NCBI GenBank assembly: GCA_022497155.1
Contig: MU385717.1
Span: 186,001 to 250,000 of the forward strand
Source: Whalleya microplaca
Taxonomy: Eukaryota > Ascomycota > Sordariomycetes > Xylariales > Xylariaceae
Length of the DNA: 64,000 nucleotides
Direction: 5' to 3'
The translations under genes and the position numbers were made by a program. The stretch's first letter is position 1, and every line of letters starts with the position of its first letter. Positions 11,200 to 22,380 of this stretch are shown in pieces. The notes beneath the pieces are model-generated. The model was given only the letters and a program-made list of their open reading frames with translations, ran no database searches and was not told where the DNA came from.

Positions 11200-13364
11200 C
11201 TATTCCTTCTTATCAAATATCTCTTGAGCCAATGAAGGCTCGTTACTTTCGTGAATGCCAAGGATTTGCTCAACAGGGGTCACTCCTAATTTCGCCGCTT
11301 CCTCGGCAGTGAAGGTGCCATACAGATCAACTTCATCATAGTCGCCCATCGCTGCGACTGGGAACAGTTTGTTCAGGCCAAAGAATAAAGTACCGCTGAT
11401 GAAGAAACCTGTGCCGCAGCAAAGTGTCAGAAAGTATTGGCTAAATCTGTGCTCAGCTTGTGTTTTCTTACCGATGAGAAATGCCATGAAGTACAACTCG
11501 TGTAGCGATCTCGGTGCGTTCGTATCTTGGTTTACCGTGACGATCAAGCCACCGATAGTCGGGATCCAACCGCAGATCCACGCGACTACAGCTCGCCAGT
11601 TCATGCCATTCCAAAACCAGTACGAAGTGTCTCTGTTCCGATACAGATGGCTGAGACGAATCTTGCGTCCCCGCAACAGGTAGAAGTCTGTCGCCATGAG
11701 GCCGATAATAGGCGACAAGAATACCGAGAAGGAGCTAAGGACTTGGATGAAAGTGGTGGCTCGATTCACGAGCTGCCACGGTTGGACAATCCAAGCTGCC
11801 ACGAAGGTGATGACTGCCCCTCTTCTGATGTTTATGTAGCGTGGCCATAACCCAGCAAGATCGATACCGCCCGCCACTGCATTGCCACAGATATTCTCAA
11901 ACATACTCGTGAGACCAAAGCCGAAGGCGAGGAAAAAGACACCTGCTCTAGCTGCCGAGGTCCCATCACCGTTTTCCATCATCGTCATAAGCAGGTCCGG
12001 AGGGTTCCAGTAGACCTCTCCATAGATCTTTTGGGCTGCGCTGGTAGTTACCAAGCCGATGAAGCATACGAGAGTGCCCGTGACCCAGCCTGAGGAGGTA
12101 CTTCCAATCACGTAAGACTGCCAGCCTCGAGCATACCGAGAGAAGTCGGATCCATTACTGCAGAATCCGAAGTCAGTACTTTCTATTTCTAAAGTAGACG
12201 ATTCGGGGGTTGTCAGGAGCTCTAAGACATGTCTCAGAAGCACACGACTTCCAGATATACCCCAATTGGAAAGCCTTGCTTCCTAAACAGGATGGAAAGG
12301 GTAAGGAATGATTCTGGATGCTACCCACGTAATACCAGCTGCAATACCCCCAATCAGCTGATTAATTCCTGCCATCATAAGCCAGGACGAATTCCATGCC
12401 GAACCCTCAGGGATTGCCACACCGGTGTTCCACAGAGGACCGACGCCGCCAGCAGTAGCTAACGCCCATATCATCATAGAAAGCATCGCTAATCCACAAT
12501 ATATGGATGTGACCAGAAAGGGGATCTTAAACTTCTCGGGCGGAATACACAATAAAGGTGTGGAAAGAACCCAGAAGACGATAAAGCCGACGAACTCGTC
12601 ACCGGTTGTTGGCAAGCTCTCAGGTAGAAAGTTACGCATCTTTGCAAACGATGGCCAGATAGCGGTGAGGCACACAGCGACGAGTCGCCCTCCATTCCAG
12701 CATTGTACAGCGTTCCAGATGAAGTTGAGAAGAATACGCTACATCATGTTCAGGGTTTAGCAGTCACTCTATTAGATGACCTCGAGTACTATGACGAGCA
12801 AAGCACACGGACCCCTTGATCATCTCTTAAGGGAATGAAAAGGCACCAGATACTGACCTGGAGCAGTGGAATGTAGCTTCCACGCATCCCCCATGTAAAG
12901 CGGTTCTGAACTGTAAAGCCAATATGCCATTTTATGCCACACCAAGCTATCAACGTCGAGAAGGCGACAATAAGTGCACGACCAATGACGATAATCAGCA
13001 TCGACTGCCCGACTGATAAGCCCTGGGCTATATTACAAAAGTCAGAATTAGATGCTGTCGTATATCAGTAGCTGAGGGGTCCTACTTAAGAAACTACTCG
13101 GAGTCTGCCAGTTCGTAATGTTGAGCGACGATAGAGTCCAATAGCCAAAGTAATGGAACCATCCTGATCACATCGTCAATAAGCCGGGCCTTGTGTGACT
13201 GGCACCTCACACCTCCAAGACTTACCCCACGTTCTTCGGCTCGGTGGCAGAGGAATCAAATCGCGATTACTCCATTGGTCAGTCTGTTCATGCTGAGCTT
13301 CGTCTCCATGTAGGCGGATCTTCTCTTTGACAACCCCAAAGCGATATGTCATATCAGCAGCCAT
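11200..13364 (-). CDS. NCS1-family nucleobase/hydantoin-type permease
   Basis: Six exons (13364-13226, 13163-13086, 13027-12858, 12738-12329, 12157-11472, 11408-11200) encode 563 residues, the usual size of a fungal NCS1 (Fur/Fcy/Mhp1-type) proton or sodium symporter with about 12 membrane spans. Family marks are RRTWGWFHYFGYW followed by SLNITNWQTPSSFLTQGLSV (span 1 substrate-site region), NGSDFSRYARG in the middle, and FENICGNAVAGGIDLAGLWP with PRYINIRRGA. It should be a plasma-membrane importer of a purine, pyrimidine, vitamin or hydantoin. The sequence alone does not fix the substrate, but it is divergent from a hydantoinase-type gene across a shared 0.8 kb promoter rich in GATA sites, so a hydantoin-related substrate is a reasonable inference. 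Intron 3 uses a weak GTCAGT donor. The last intron (11409-11471) is 63 nt, in frame and free of stops. Confidence 0.93.
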
Positions 13365-14156
13365 CCTTAAGCAGGCAATGCCAGTGGACTAGGTAGATTC
13401 ATCGCGACGCGATTTTGTAGACTATTATAACAATGTCTCTTGGTCCCATCACTACCTATGCAACCTCTTGACACCACGCGATGGCCACGCAGGGTTCAGA
13501 GATAACAGATCGAACTGCCAGGTAGGCAGGTAGCTTCTGACGGCGTTAGCCGAAACATTTCCCGGATTGCTACTGATCGCCGGCAAGATAAGTGCATAAA
13601 AGTCCCGCGCTATCAGCTGTAAGTAGTTAAAGGATAGGCAGGGTATCCCTCTTATCTACAAGTCCACGTCTTCCTAGGCGTAACAGCAGATACTTTCATT
13701 ACGCCAAACTTCTTGGATAATTTGATGCAACGATGTTGGTCTGTGAGACCCTCAATATCTATGGGGATGCTGCTTTATGGACATTAAGGAGATACTACAC
13801 GCAAGTAGGTTAGGGGTTTACGTACTCTGCCAAGACATTTTATCTGATCCGTATGTAGAACATGGAATCCGTATGTCACTGATTGATTAGCATGCGATAG
13901 GAGGAAAGGTTCCATCTATGGCCGAGACCAGCTTTCCCATCTTTAACCGACCCCGAACTTCCCAGCACGGCCGAGGCCGGCTTTGGGACCCACGATGAGA
14001 TAATTAAGTCTGAGTAGGCGGTTCTCCAAGATTCAAAATAAAATCAGCTACTTTCAAAGCTTCAATCTTAGAACTAATATTCTTTTGCTTGCTGTGATCG
14101 TCAGGAGAAACAATTACCGAGTCGTCGTTCTCCAACTGGGAATTTCACAGTGCAAT
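13365..14156. promoter_or_regulatory. Divergent promoter with clustered GATA (AGATAA) sites
   Basis: The region lies between the divergent permease and hydantoinase-fusion genes. AGATAA occurs at 13500-13505, 13586-13591 and 13998-14003, and its complement TTATCT at 13652-13657 and 13840-13845. A CGATAG at 13895-13900 also fits HGATAR. Chance would give well under one AGATAA on both strands in 792 bp. HGATAR is the known target of AreA/NIT2 GATA factors that switch on nitrogen-scavenging genes. Regulation by nitrogen supply is therefore inferred, not shown. Confidence 0.6.
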
Positions 14157-17100
14157 ATGGGGTCAACCTTTGAGCCGAAGTCCCTGCGCATCGGCGTCGA
14201 TGTGGGCGGCACCAACACAGACGGCGTGATCCTGGACCCGTCGCGGGCGCTGGAGCCAGACAAGGGCATCATCGCATGGCACAAGGCGCCGACGACGACG
14301 AACCCGAGCCTCGGCATCAACGATGCGATCACGACGATGTTCGGGACCGCCAGCATCGCCCCGGACCACGTCGCCAGCGTCACCATCGGCACGACCCATT
14401 TCGTGAACGCCGTGGTCGAGAGGGACGCCGCGCGCCTCTCCAAGGTCGCCGTGCTGCGCCTCTGCGGGCCGTACTCCAAGCACGCGCCGCCCTGCGTCGA
14501 CTGGCCGGATGACATGCGCGAGCTCATTCTCGGCTACTACGCGCTCCTGAAGGGCGGCTTGCACGTCGACGGGTTTCTCATCTCCGATATCGACGAGGGG
14601 CAAATCAGGGAGCAATGCGCCATCATCCGCGACAAGGGCATCAAGAGCGTGGTCGTAAACGGTGTCTTCAGCCCCATCGACACGGTAGAGCAGCAAGAGG
14701 AGCGCGCGGCAGCCATCATCCGTGCGGAGATCCCCGGATGCGATGTGGTGTGCTCCCGAGAGGTTGCCAACTTAGGGTTCCTGGAGCGTGAAAATGCCGC
14801 GATCTTGAATGCGTCGATTCTCGCTTTCGCCCGCAGGACAATCCGATCCTTTCAGGATCCGATCAAGCGCCTGGGATTGCACTGCCCGGTATTCATCACG
14901 CAGAATGATGGGACGATCCTGTCCGGGGATATGGCGGCAAGGCTGCCTATCAGGACTTTTTCGAGCGGGCCGACGAACAGCATGCGCGGCGCCGCGTTCT
15001 TGGTGCAGAGCGAGCTTGATGAGGCGATATTAGTAGTGGACATCGGCGGCACCACAACTGACGTAGGTTTATTACTCGCGAACGGATTTCCGCGACAGCA
15101 GGCAGCATATAGCGAGCTAGCAGGCGTGCGGATGAACTTCTCTTGCCCTGATATCAAGAGCATTGGTCTCGGTGGTGGCTCCATTGTTCGAGACGGCGAG
15201 ACATTGACGGTCGGCCCGGATAGCGTTGGGTATAAGATTACAAAAGATGCTGTCGTCTTCGGCGGGAACGTGTTGACGACAACTGATTGCACAGTCCTCG
15301 CAGACCCCAGGATAGAAATCGGAAACAGAGATCTGGTGAAAGCTGCGCTCAGTGACGAGGGCATCGCGAAATTCAAGGCCGCTGTCAGGCATAAGCTCGA
15401 GAAGGTCATCGACACAATGAAGACATCGCCCGAAGACCTACCAGTACTTCTTGTGGGAGGGGGTGCAGTAATTGCCCCTGACGAGCTTAAGGGAGCAAGT
15501 AAAGTACTCAAGCCAAAGTGGTCAGGAGTTGCAAATGCGATCGGAGCTGCGATCGCAAGAGTCAGTGCCGTTGTCGATACCGTCAAATCAACGGAAACCA
15601 AATCAACACATGACCTATTAGAGGAGATCTGCCAGGATGCCATCGAAAGGGCCGTGGCGGGAGGCGCATCACGATCGACTGTCAAGGTCGTGGAGATGGA
15701 TACGCTACCTCTACCGGTAACTTACTACCTGCCCGTTCATCTTTGCGAATATCCGCTGACAACATACCTAGTACATTGCCAATAAGACCCGCTTCACAGT
15801 ACGAGCAGCCGGAGACTTTGACTACTCACGGACAGACCTCTTTACGGTTCCTCTAGAAACGACGACTTCTTCAGAAGCGGAACAGCAGATGGATCAGTAC
15901 GAAAAGACAGCGGCCACCTCCCCAAAGAAGACAAAAGCAGAGCCCAAAGAAATTGATATCGAGACCTACGTCCCCACGGTCAAAAATCGTGTCTGGTACA
16001 TCAACGAGACAGATCTCAGTTGGATCTCGATCGGGTGCTACATCCTCGGCACCGGCGGCGGCGGCAGCCCCTACGCCTCGATGGTGCGCCTGCGAGAAAT
16101 GCTCCGCAGGGGCGCCATAGTCCGCGTCGTGAACCCGTACGACATCCCCGACGACGCGGCAGTCGGCTGCGGCGGCGGCGCCGGGTCGCCCACCGTCGGC
16201 ATCGAGAAGCTCGCCGGGGACGAGATGGTGGACGCGCAAAAGGAGCTCTACAAGCTCTGCGTCAAGCCCGCGTCGCACATGATCGCGATCGAGATCGGCG
16301 GCGGGAACGGCCTGCAGAGCATGATCATCGGCGCGAGCACGAACATGGACTTGCCGGCTGTGGACGGCGATTGGATGGGACGGGCGTATCCCACGAAGTG
16401 GCAGACGACGCCCGTGGTCTTCAATGAGCGGACGCCGATCTGGTCGCCGAGCTCCATGTCGGACGGCAACGGGAACGTCGTCATCATGCCCAAGGCCACC
16501 TCCGACTTGCAGGTCGAGCGCGTGCTGCGGGCAGCGCTGAGCCAGATGGGCTCGAGTGTGGGGTGCGCGGACCCGCCAGTGACGGGCGCCGAGTGCAAGC
16601 GGTGGGCCGTCGAGCACACGATCTCGCAGTCGTGGCGGATAGGACGGGCGGTCGCTAAGGCGCGCAAGTCCAATCGCGTTGATAACGTCGCCGAGACGAT
16701 CCTCGCGGAGTGTGGCGGGCCGGAGGCCGGTAAGGTGTTGTGGAAAGGCAAGATAGTCGGTGTGGAGCGCACGCTGCGGATGGGACATGTCTATGGTGAA
16801 TGCATCGTCGAGGGTGCGGATGTGGTCGACGACGATAATGGCGCCAGAATACCGCATCCTTCTCGCAAGGATGAAAGTGCAAAGCCTCAGTTCCAAGGCA
16901 AAATCAAGATCCCGTTCAAGAACGAGAATATTGCCGCTATCAAGATCTCGCAGTCCGTTGTAGATGGCAAGGCCGTGGAGTCAGAGGGCGAGGTTCTCGG
17001 GCTGGTGCCTGACCTAATCACAGTCATCGATGCTCAGAATGGCGAAGCTATTGGTACCCCCGAGTATAGATACGGGCTGTTAGTTATTGTATTAGGTATC

Positions 17101-17244
17101 GCAGCTAGTGATCGTTGGACATCAGAAAGGGGGTTGGAGATAGGTGGTCCCAAAAGCTTCGGGATGGATCATCTGACATATAAACCGCTTGGGAGATTTG
17201 TCAAGCCTCAAAGTGTCATTGATGAGTTTGATGTTAGCGTATAG
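14157..17244 (+). CDS. Hydantoinase/oxoprolinase A - DUF917 (S-Me-thiohydantoin desulfurase-like) fusion
   Basis: Two exons, 14157-15716 and 15772-17244, encode 1010 residues. The 55-nt intron (GTAACT..CTGAC..CCTAG) joins LPLP to YIANKTRF in phase. Residues about 10-510 are a HyuA-type hydantoinase/oxoprolinase: nucleotide-binding motif IGVDVGGTNTDGVIL near the start, FSSGPTNSMRGAAF and the second phosphate motif VVDIGGTTTDVGLL. These ASKHA-fold enzymes use ATP to open cyclic imides such as hydantoin or 5-oxoproline. From about residue 575 the protein is the former DUF917 family (WISIGCYILGTGGGGSPY, VGCGGGAGSPTVG, IEIGGGNGLQSM, ending GPKSFGMDHL.YKPLGRF), a family linked to S-methyl-thiohydantoin desulfurase in bacteria. 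Start chosen: ATG at 14157 directly before the conserved N-terminus. Parts of both exons are markedly GC-richer than the surroundings. Cytosolic, since no signal or span is visible; the exact substrate is unknown. Confidence 0.92.
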
Positions 17245-18146
17245 AGTGGTTCAAGTGTATAAGTGAATCTCAAAATACACTAGGACTTCGCTCACAGCCC
17301 CTATTTACTTGAAACAACAACGCTGACACAACGCCCGCAACGACAGAACCTCATATCATAGTCACTAGGCGTAAAAAATTAGCGTCTCTATTGAAGTCAA
17401 CTAAGTGAACCGTCAATGGAGAGAGCGAGTAGGGGCAATAGACAGAAAATCCGAGCCAAGGGCTAGAAGCGCCATAGAACCCATATCTAAGCAGATCACA
17501 GGGATCACATCTGTTTGGCGACTTTGTGTCACTACCGGAGACCCTCAGAACACACAAAGGGTATGATAAGAACCAGTTCACTGAACATGTTAAAGCCAGT
17601 GGACACAGTCGTATCGTTATAAGTTTCAGACGTACACGAGAGCCAAAGGCCGGTGAGTTCGGCCCCGATAGTTGGCTATAGGATGGATCTGCAGGCCTTG
17701 ATTTACCTACTCGATCAAAACCCGGCAAGAAGTCAAAGGAGTAACGTCGGGTCAACCACGAGTGTCTCATAAGCCAAGTCTAAGGTGACTCAAGGGTGGC
17801 GATAAAGTCTAACTGCAGTTCAACAGTCAGGTGTCAACAACGATGAGACTCACGGAAATCTCATCGATATACAGTAGTGAAACACACTGGAGGTCTTGAA
17901 ATATTTATATATTTAGAATTCGTTTTCAGTAACTAGATATAGGTAGTTCGCTGTATGGGCTTTGTAGCTTTTAGCAAGTTTGAATTCTATTAAGACCATC
18001 ACGTTCCTAAAGATCCTGGCGTCTACTTTTATCCAGCAAAGGGTAGCTACCTACCATTTATATAGCGCACCTACATGAATATCTGCAAACGTTTCGGAGC
18101 TTTGGCAGCTAGGTTATACTGTCTCATATTCATTTTCACCAGGTTC
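17245..18146. other. 0.9 kb convergent spacer, nothing identified
   Basis: 3' flanks of two convergent genes. A 139-codon frame at 17351-17770 (-) shows no family resemblance and no splice context, so I do not call it a gene. Confidence 0.5.
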
Positions 18147-21100
18147 TCAAGCTCTGGGCATTTCTTTTTTCGCTGTATGAATAGCGAGCTTGACATGTGT
18201 TGTCTGACGTTGCCACTCGCTGTATGCCTGGGTTCGATCCTTGGATGAGGCATCGGCGCGAAGAGTTTTCGAACCACTAGACAGGTGCTTGTAATTGTTT
18301 GCAAGTTCCAGACATTTCTTCTCGTACATTTTTGATGCGCTGCGACGTTCTTGTTGCTGACGTCGAGCTAGTTCTCTGCCAATCTTCGTGGCATTGCGCT
18401 TGTATTCGTCAACGACACAAGCGAGGCTTTCCTCACGAGTTCTTAAATGCTGCAAGAGATCCTGTGGCGGTTTTAGAGGACTAAAATACCCTGATTCAAC
18501 AAGAATAGTCACTCACATTGGAAACGTGGTGGAGGGCATCTACCACGCCGCTACATGCGGAATCGACTGCAGCACGCCACTTTCCCTCGCGGCTGCGTTG
18601 TGATGTTACCTTACCAGCTTGTGTATCATTCCGTCCCTTTGGAGAAGATTCGTTAGGCACTCCTAAGTAGCTAGGTCTAGGTTCTGCTAGTCCGAAACTA
18701 TTACGAGACCATGCGGTCTTATCATGCTGCGATGATAATAGCTGTTTATCAGGCTGGCGGCGTTGCAGCTCACTCAATCTATCCTGATGTAGTCCTTGGG
18801 ATTTTTCTACTTCATTCTGGCCTTTTGCGACATCGAAGGCAAAGGAAACCGATTTTGGGTGGAGTTGGGGAGCCTGAGCAGCAGGATTCTCCGAGTCTTT
18901 GGTGTAATTCTCAGCACCAGAGCTAGGGCTCATCACTTGTTGCGATGCACGACTGGGCATCGATCGATTGACGCGTTTGTCCTTCATGAAAAGCTGCTTA
19001 TCTAGATTTCGATCTCTGAACTTCGGATAGCCAGTCACTGGACTGATGTTCGGCTTTAGTACCGTTGGTTCAGAGTCTGCAGCTGTGTGCATACGTGAGG
19101 GTATATCAGCGGGTTGTTGGAGTTCCTGTAGGGGGGTACGTCCATAGCTTCTGCCCGTGAACTTAGTCGTAGTTGAATGCGAGAAATCCCTAGACGGTAC
19201 AACTAAATCTATCTCATCATCGTCCATTGAATATTCGGACATATCTTGAGGATCTATCCCAACTTCATGGTCTTCCTCTGGAGATATGGGTACATTGGTT
19301 GGCTGATCTTCGTAGATAATCTTACCAGCGCGGTGGTTATCCGGACTTTCTTCATAAGAATCTTGATGAACGGGTCGAATGGTTCTGGTCGATTGAATCG
19401 GGACATGCTTAGAGGAATTAATCTGTGGTCGGACTTCAACTTCCTCCAAGCTACCAACTGGTTTCAACTCCTTCTGAGCCATTCGTGCTTTTTGATTACC
19501 TAGACGGTCGTCTTCGATTGTCGCGTTGGTCTGTTGAGTACGGTGTTTGCCAGACTGCTCTGGTCCCAGAATGTCGGCATGGTCTGCTACAGATCGTGCT
19601 ATAGCACGCCCCATTTTGTTCTCTTCGTTATGCGAAATCGCTTCTACGGGTCGTGGCTCTATCTTGGAGCTAGATTGAGTGTCTGTTCTCAGACCTGGTG
19701 AACTGGTTGGGCTATGCATACTTGTTGGACTGTCTGCCATACTCAACTCGGACCTGGGATCTGAAGAGATTACGATCTCAAGTCTAGGTTTTCCATTGAT
19801 CGATGGTAAGTCATTCAGTATAGGTTCGGTTCCAAGTTCATTCTCCATTGGGGTGGATGCGTCTTCCGCTGGGACTAGGCTTTGGCTGGTTTGAGGATGA
19901 GTGAGAGGAGTGCTTTTAGGTTGTATCGACATAGACTTCTTAGACTGGTTCTCAAGTTGGGCTGGGCTCCGCTTCTTCTTTGAATTAGGGCCTGCAGCTG
20001 TAGCTTCTCTCATAACAAGTGAAGTTTGAAGAACTTGACTTTTTGGTTTTGGTTCATACTTCCCTTTCTTAGGGCTCCCTGGCAAGTCCCAAGGATCACC
20101 ACCTCCAATCACAGCCGGCAGCTCGTATTTCTTCGATGACTTTTTCGGTACATCGTCACCAATGCTGTCAATATATTCATTGCCTTTGTGCCTCTTGGCT
20201 TTCGGTGAAATATCTTCTGCTAATGTGTGTTTCCTTGTATGGTAGCCTTGGAACTTCCGGGGCCCTGTTGACTTTATCATCGACGTACTAGCCTTCTCTT
20301 GTTTAGTCTGTTGAACCGGCTGTACGTTGGGGCTTAGCTGAGAGTCGTTGCCCCTATTTACTTTCACCGCACCTTGGCTTGACTGCCCATCCTGGAACTT
20401 GCCAAAGAAGGATTTCTTCGGAATCCTCGCAGTCGGCTTTAGCTTTGTGTGTCGAATGTGCTCAAATGGCTTAGAATTCGAAGTAGTCGTGTGTGACGGG
20501 CTAGAATCTGTTTTCATATCGCTATAATCTATTTGGGACGCTTGGCCGGACGCCGAGCCAGAAGTTGGTTGTGCCATGGCTTCTGGTTTGGGTCCATTAA
20601 CCACTGGCTTGATGCCTTCTGATGTAGCTGCTTGTTCAGACGTAGCCTTTTTTTGTTGCATCCGCTTAGCGGGGGGCTTTTTAGGGCCCTCATTGTTCAT
20701 TGAAGGGAGTTTGGTGGAAGTCTTAGAGTTGGCTTTTGAACTTGTGCTTGGCCTTTTCGGTGCCTTCTTTCCTCGGCGTCGAGTTGGCGTTGGCTGATAT
20801 GAGCTATCAGTGCCATTGCCATCGATTTGAGGCAGCTCAAAGTCACTTCCTAGCCCTGCGCCTACTCTTATCTCTGCCTCATTCACCGGCTTTGGGGAAG
20901 TCATGTTTTCTTGGAGATCCAATTCTGAATAAGGTGGTGTTGAATCCAGATCTCTTACAGAAGTGATATCAGATGCCGGGTTCTTCTCCTCTCTGTGTGA
21001 CAGTAATTCCGGAGGATCTGAACCAAAATTGAACTCTTCATTGGAATCAGGAAGGCTATGAAGTAGAAAGTGGCCAGAAGCTGGCTGGGTAGATGCTTGT

Positions 21101-21345
21101 GTAGTTCCGTCGGTAGCTAAAATGCTATCTTCTAACAGGTGAGTTGATGCGTGTAGGCCTCGGTGCGCTCGAATATGACTAGTTCGAGAGTCTCCTACGT
21201 GTTGACTTGACAGGGTTGATGGCGACGAGCGTTCATGAGAACTATAGCTCAATGGACTTTTGAGATCGTTTGACACTTCCGACCCTAGATTACTCTGCGA
21301 CAAATGGATGGTCCCGTCATTATTGTTTTGGAGTTCAAATCCCAT
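18147..21345 (-). CDS. Large disordered, probably nuclear protein with C-terminal coiled coil
   Basis: Two exons, 21345-18517 and 18449-18147, give 1043 residues. The 67-nt intron (GTGAGT..TTGCAG) joins ALHHVSN to HLRTREES in phase 0. Nearly all of exon 1 is low-complexity and rich in Ser, Pro, Lys and Gln, with basic clusters that look like nuclear localisation signals (TRRRGKKAPKRPSTSSKA, KPPAKRMQQKKA, SPKAKRHKG) and many SP/TP sites. Short islands look more constrained: GGDPWDLPGSPKKGKYEPK, GRTPLQELQQPADIP, and HPKSVSFAFDVAKGQNE. The C-terminal 100 residues (EESLACVVDEYKRNATKIGRELARRQQQERRSASKMYEKKCLELANNYKHLS, given here by its start and end only as about residues 948-1000) are helical and charged like a coiled coil. 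I do not recognise the family; chromatin, meiotic or kinetochore roles would be guesses. The exact C-terminus could change if another intron exists near 18150-18300. Confidence 0.8.
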
Positions 21346-22217
21346 TTTTACAAGTTTCGCTGGGTAGCGATTAGTCTTGGTATCGAAAAGTAGGTGTCTG
21401 TCCTAAGTACAGCATATATAGGGATCAAGTTCATGATTAGGAAAGGAATAAGAGGGATACCTCATGCTCAGGACAAAGAAGCGCTACAAACCAATGATTC
21501 TTACTCACATGAATACTCAAAGGATTAGGTTGTCAAACATGTGTGAACTAGTGGCACTCTTCTCAAGGTATGAACCCGATAGGATAATATTATCACTCAC
21601 CTTATTACCAGACGATCGTCGACGTTGATATAGCTAGAAATATGCAGTTCTAAAGGATATATGGTAAGTTTGACTCTCAAGTGACAATTCGTTCCTTGTG
21701 GTGTTGGTCAAAATAAACGATTATATGAATGGGTAAACGAAGATCGGCTGAATTCTAGCATTGGTCACGCAAATGACCTAGACGATGGGCCAGTTTGACG
21801 AATAGATACCAAGTAGATAAGAGAGAAGAGGAATAGGGAAGGCTGTGAACTATAGCGTCATGCGCGTTGTCACAACCCGAAGGTCTCAAGGCAGTTCAAA
21901 CGTGAGATTGAACCAGAGAGGGAGGCAAGATTATACTATGGAGGTATTACAGGTAAGGTCGGAGATGGGGATGAATTGGAAACTGTGTGCTAGGAGGGAA
22001 GGATAATGCAACGAGCACACGTACATCGACTCAAAAGTGTCATGCTCCTTAAGCGTGAATAGGGGAAGGTAGGAACCACCCAGTTTGGTATCATCATTCC
22101 AGTTCATGGGCACAACGTGCTTTCCATTTTCAAGCTACATGCAGCCTACATAGCTCCTACCTCAGATTGATACGTAACTGTGTTACACATAACCATCAAT
22201 TATGAGTAGTTTCAGCA

Positions 22218-22287
22218 CCCAGCAATGGTCTATTGGGAAAGAGGTCCGCCTCTCACCTGTAGGCCCAGAGTTTAAGTCTCTACTGGG
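22218..22287 (+). repeat. tRNA-Glu(CTC)-like pseudo-tRNA, probable SINE head
   Basis: The stretch folds as a degraded tRNA. Its 5' end CCCAGCA pairs with TACTGGG at 22281-22287 (six of seven). TGGTCTATTGGG matches an A box. CCGCCTCTCAC holds an anticodon loop CTCTCAC with CTC at 22252-22254, as in tRNA-Glu. A T arm AGAG-TTTAAGT-CTCT ends the fold. The T loop reads TTTAA where TTCGA is normal, both changes being the C-to-T/G-to-A type made by repeat-induced point mutation. The anticodon stem is also damaged, so a working tRNA is unlikely. It is followed by a 15-bp direct repeat and a pyrimidine tail, as in fungal tRNA-derived SINEs. Confidence 0.6.
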
Positions 22288-22380
22288 GCATTCGTCCCTT
22301 CTGGGGCTTTCGTCTTCGGGCTTTTCGTCTTCGGGCTTTCCTTCTTTTTTTTCCTTTCTTTTTTTCTTTCTTTTTTTATA
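22288..22380 (+). repeat. Tandem TTTCGTCTTCGGGCT units and T-rich tail of the SINE-like element
   Basis: Two near-identical copies of a 15-16 bp unit (GCTTTCGTCTTCGGG, then CTTTTCGTCTTCGGG) at about 22306-22337 run into CTTTTTTTT-type pyrimidine tracts up to about 22378. The order tRNA-like head, unrelated body and homopolymer-like tail is that of a SINE. The 3' limit and any target-site duplication are not clear. Confidence 0.5.

Noticed and set aside
14163..15685. Long antisense frames (137-277 codons) opposite the hydantoinase fusion
   Set aside because: Shadows of GC-rich codon bias in the real gene; no family resemblance.
17351..17770. 139-codon minus-strand frame after the hydantoinase fusion
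   Set aside because: Composition like non-coding DNA, no homology seen, lies in a convergent spacer.
18227..18241. GGTTCGATCC word matching a tRNA B box
   Set aside because: Falls inside the coding exon of the disordered protein with no upstream A box or fold.
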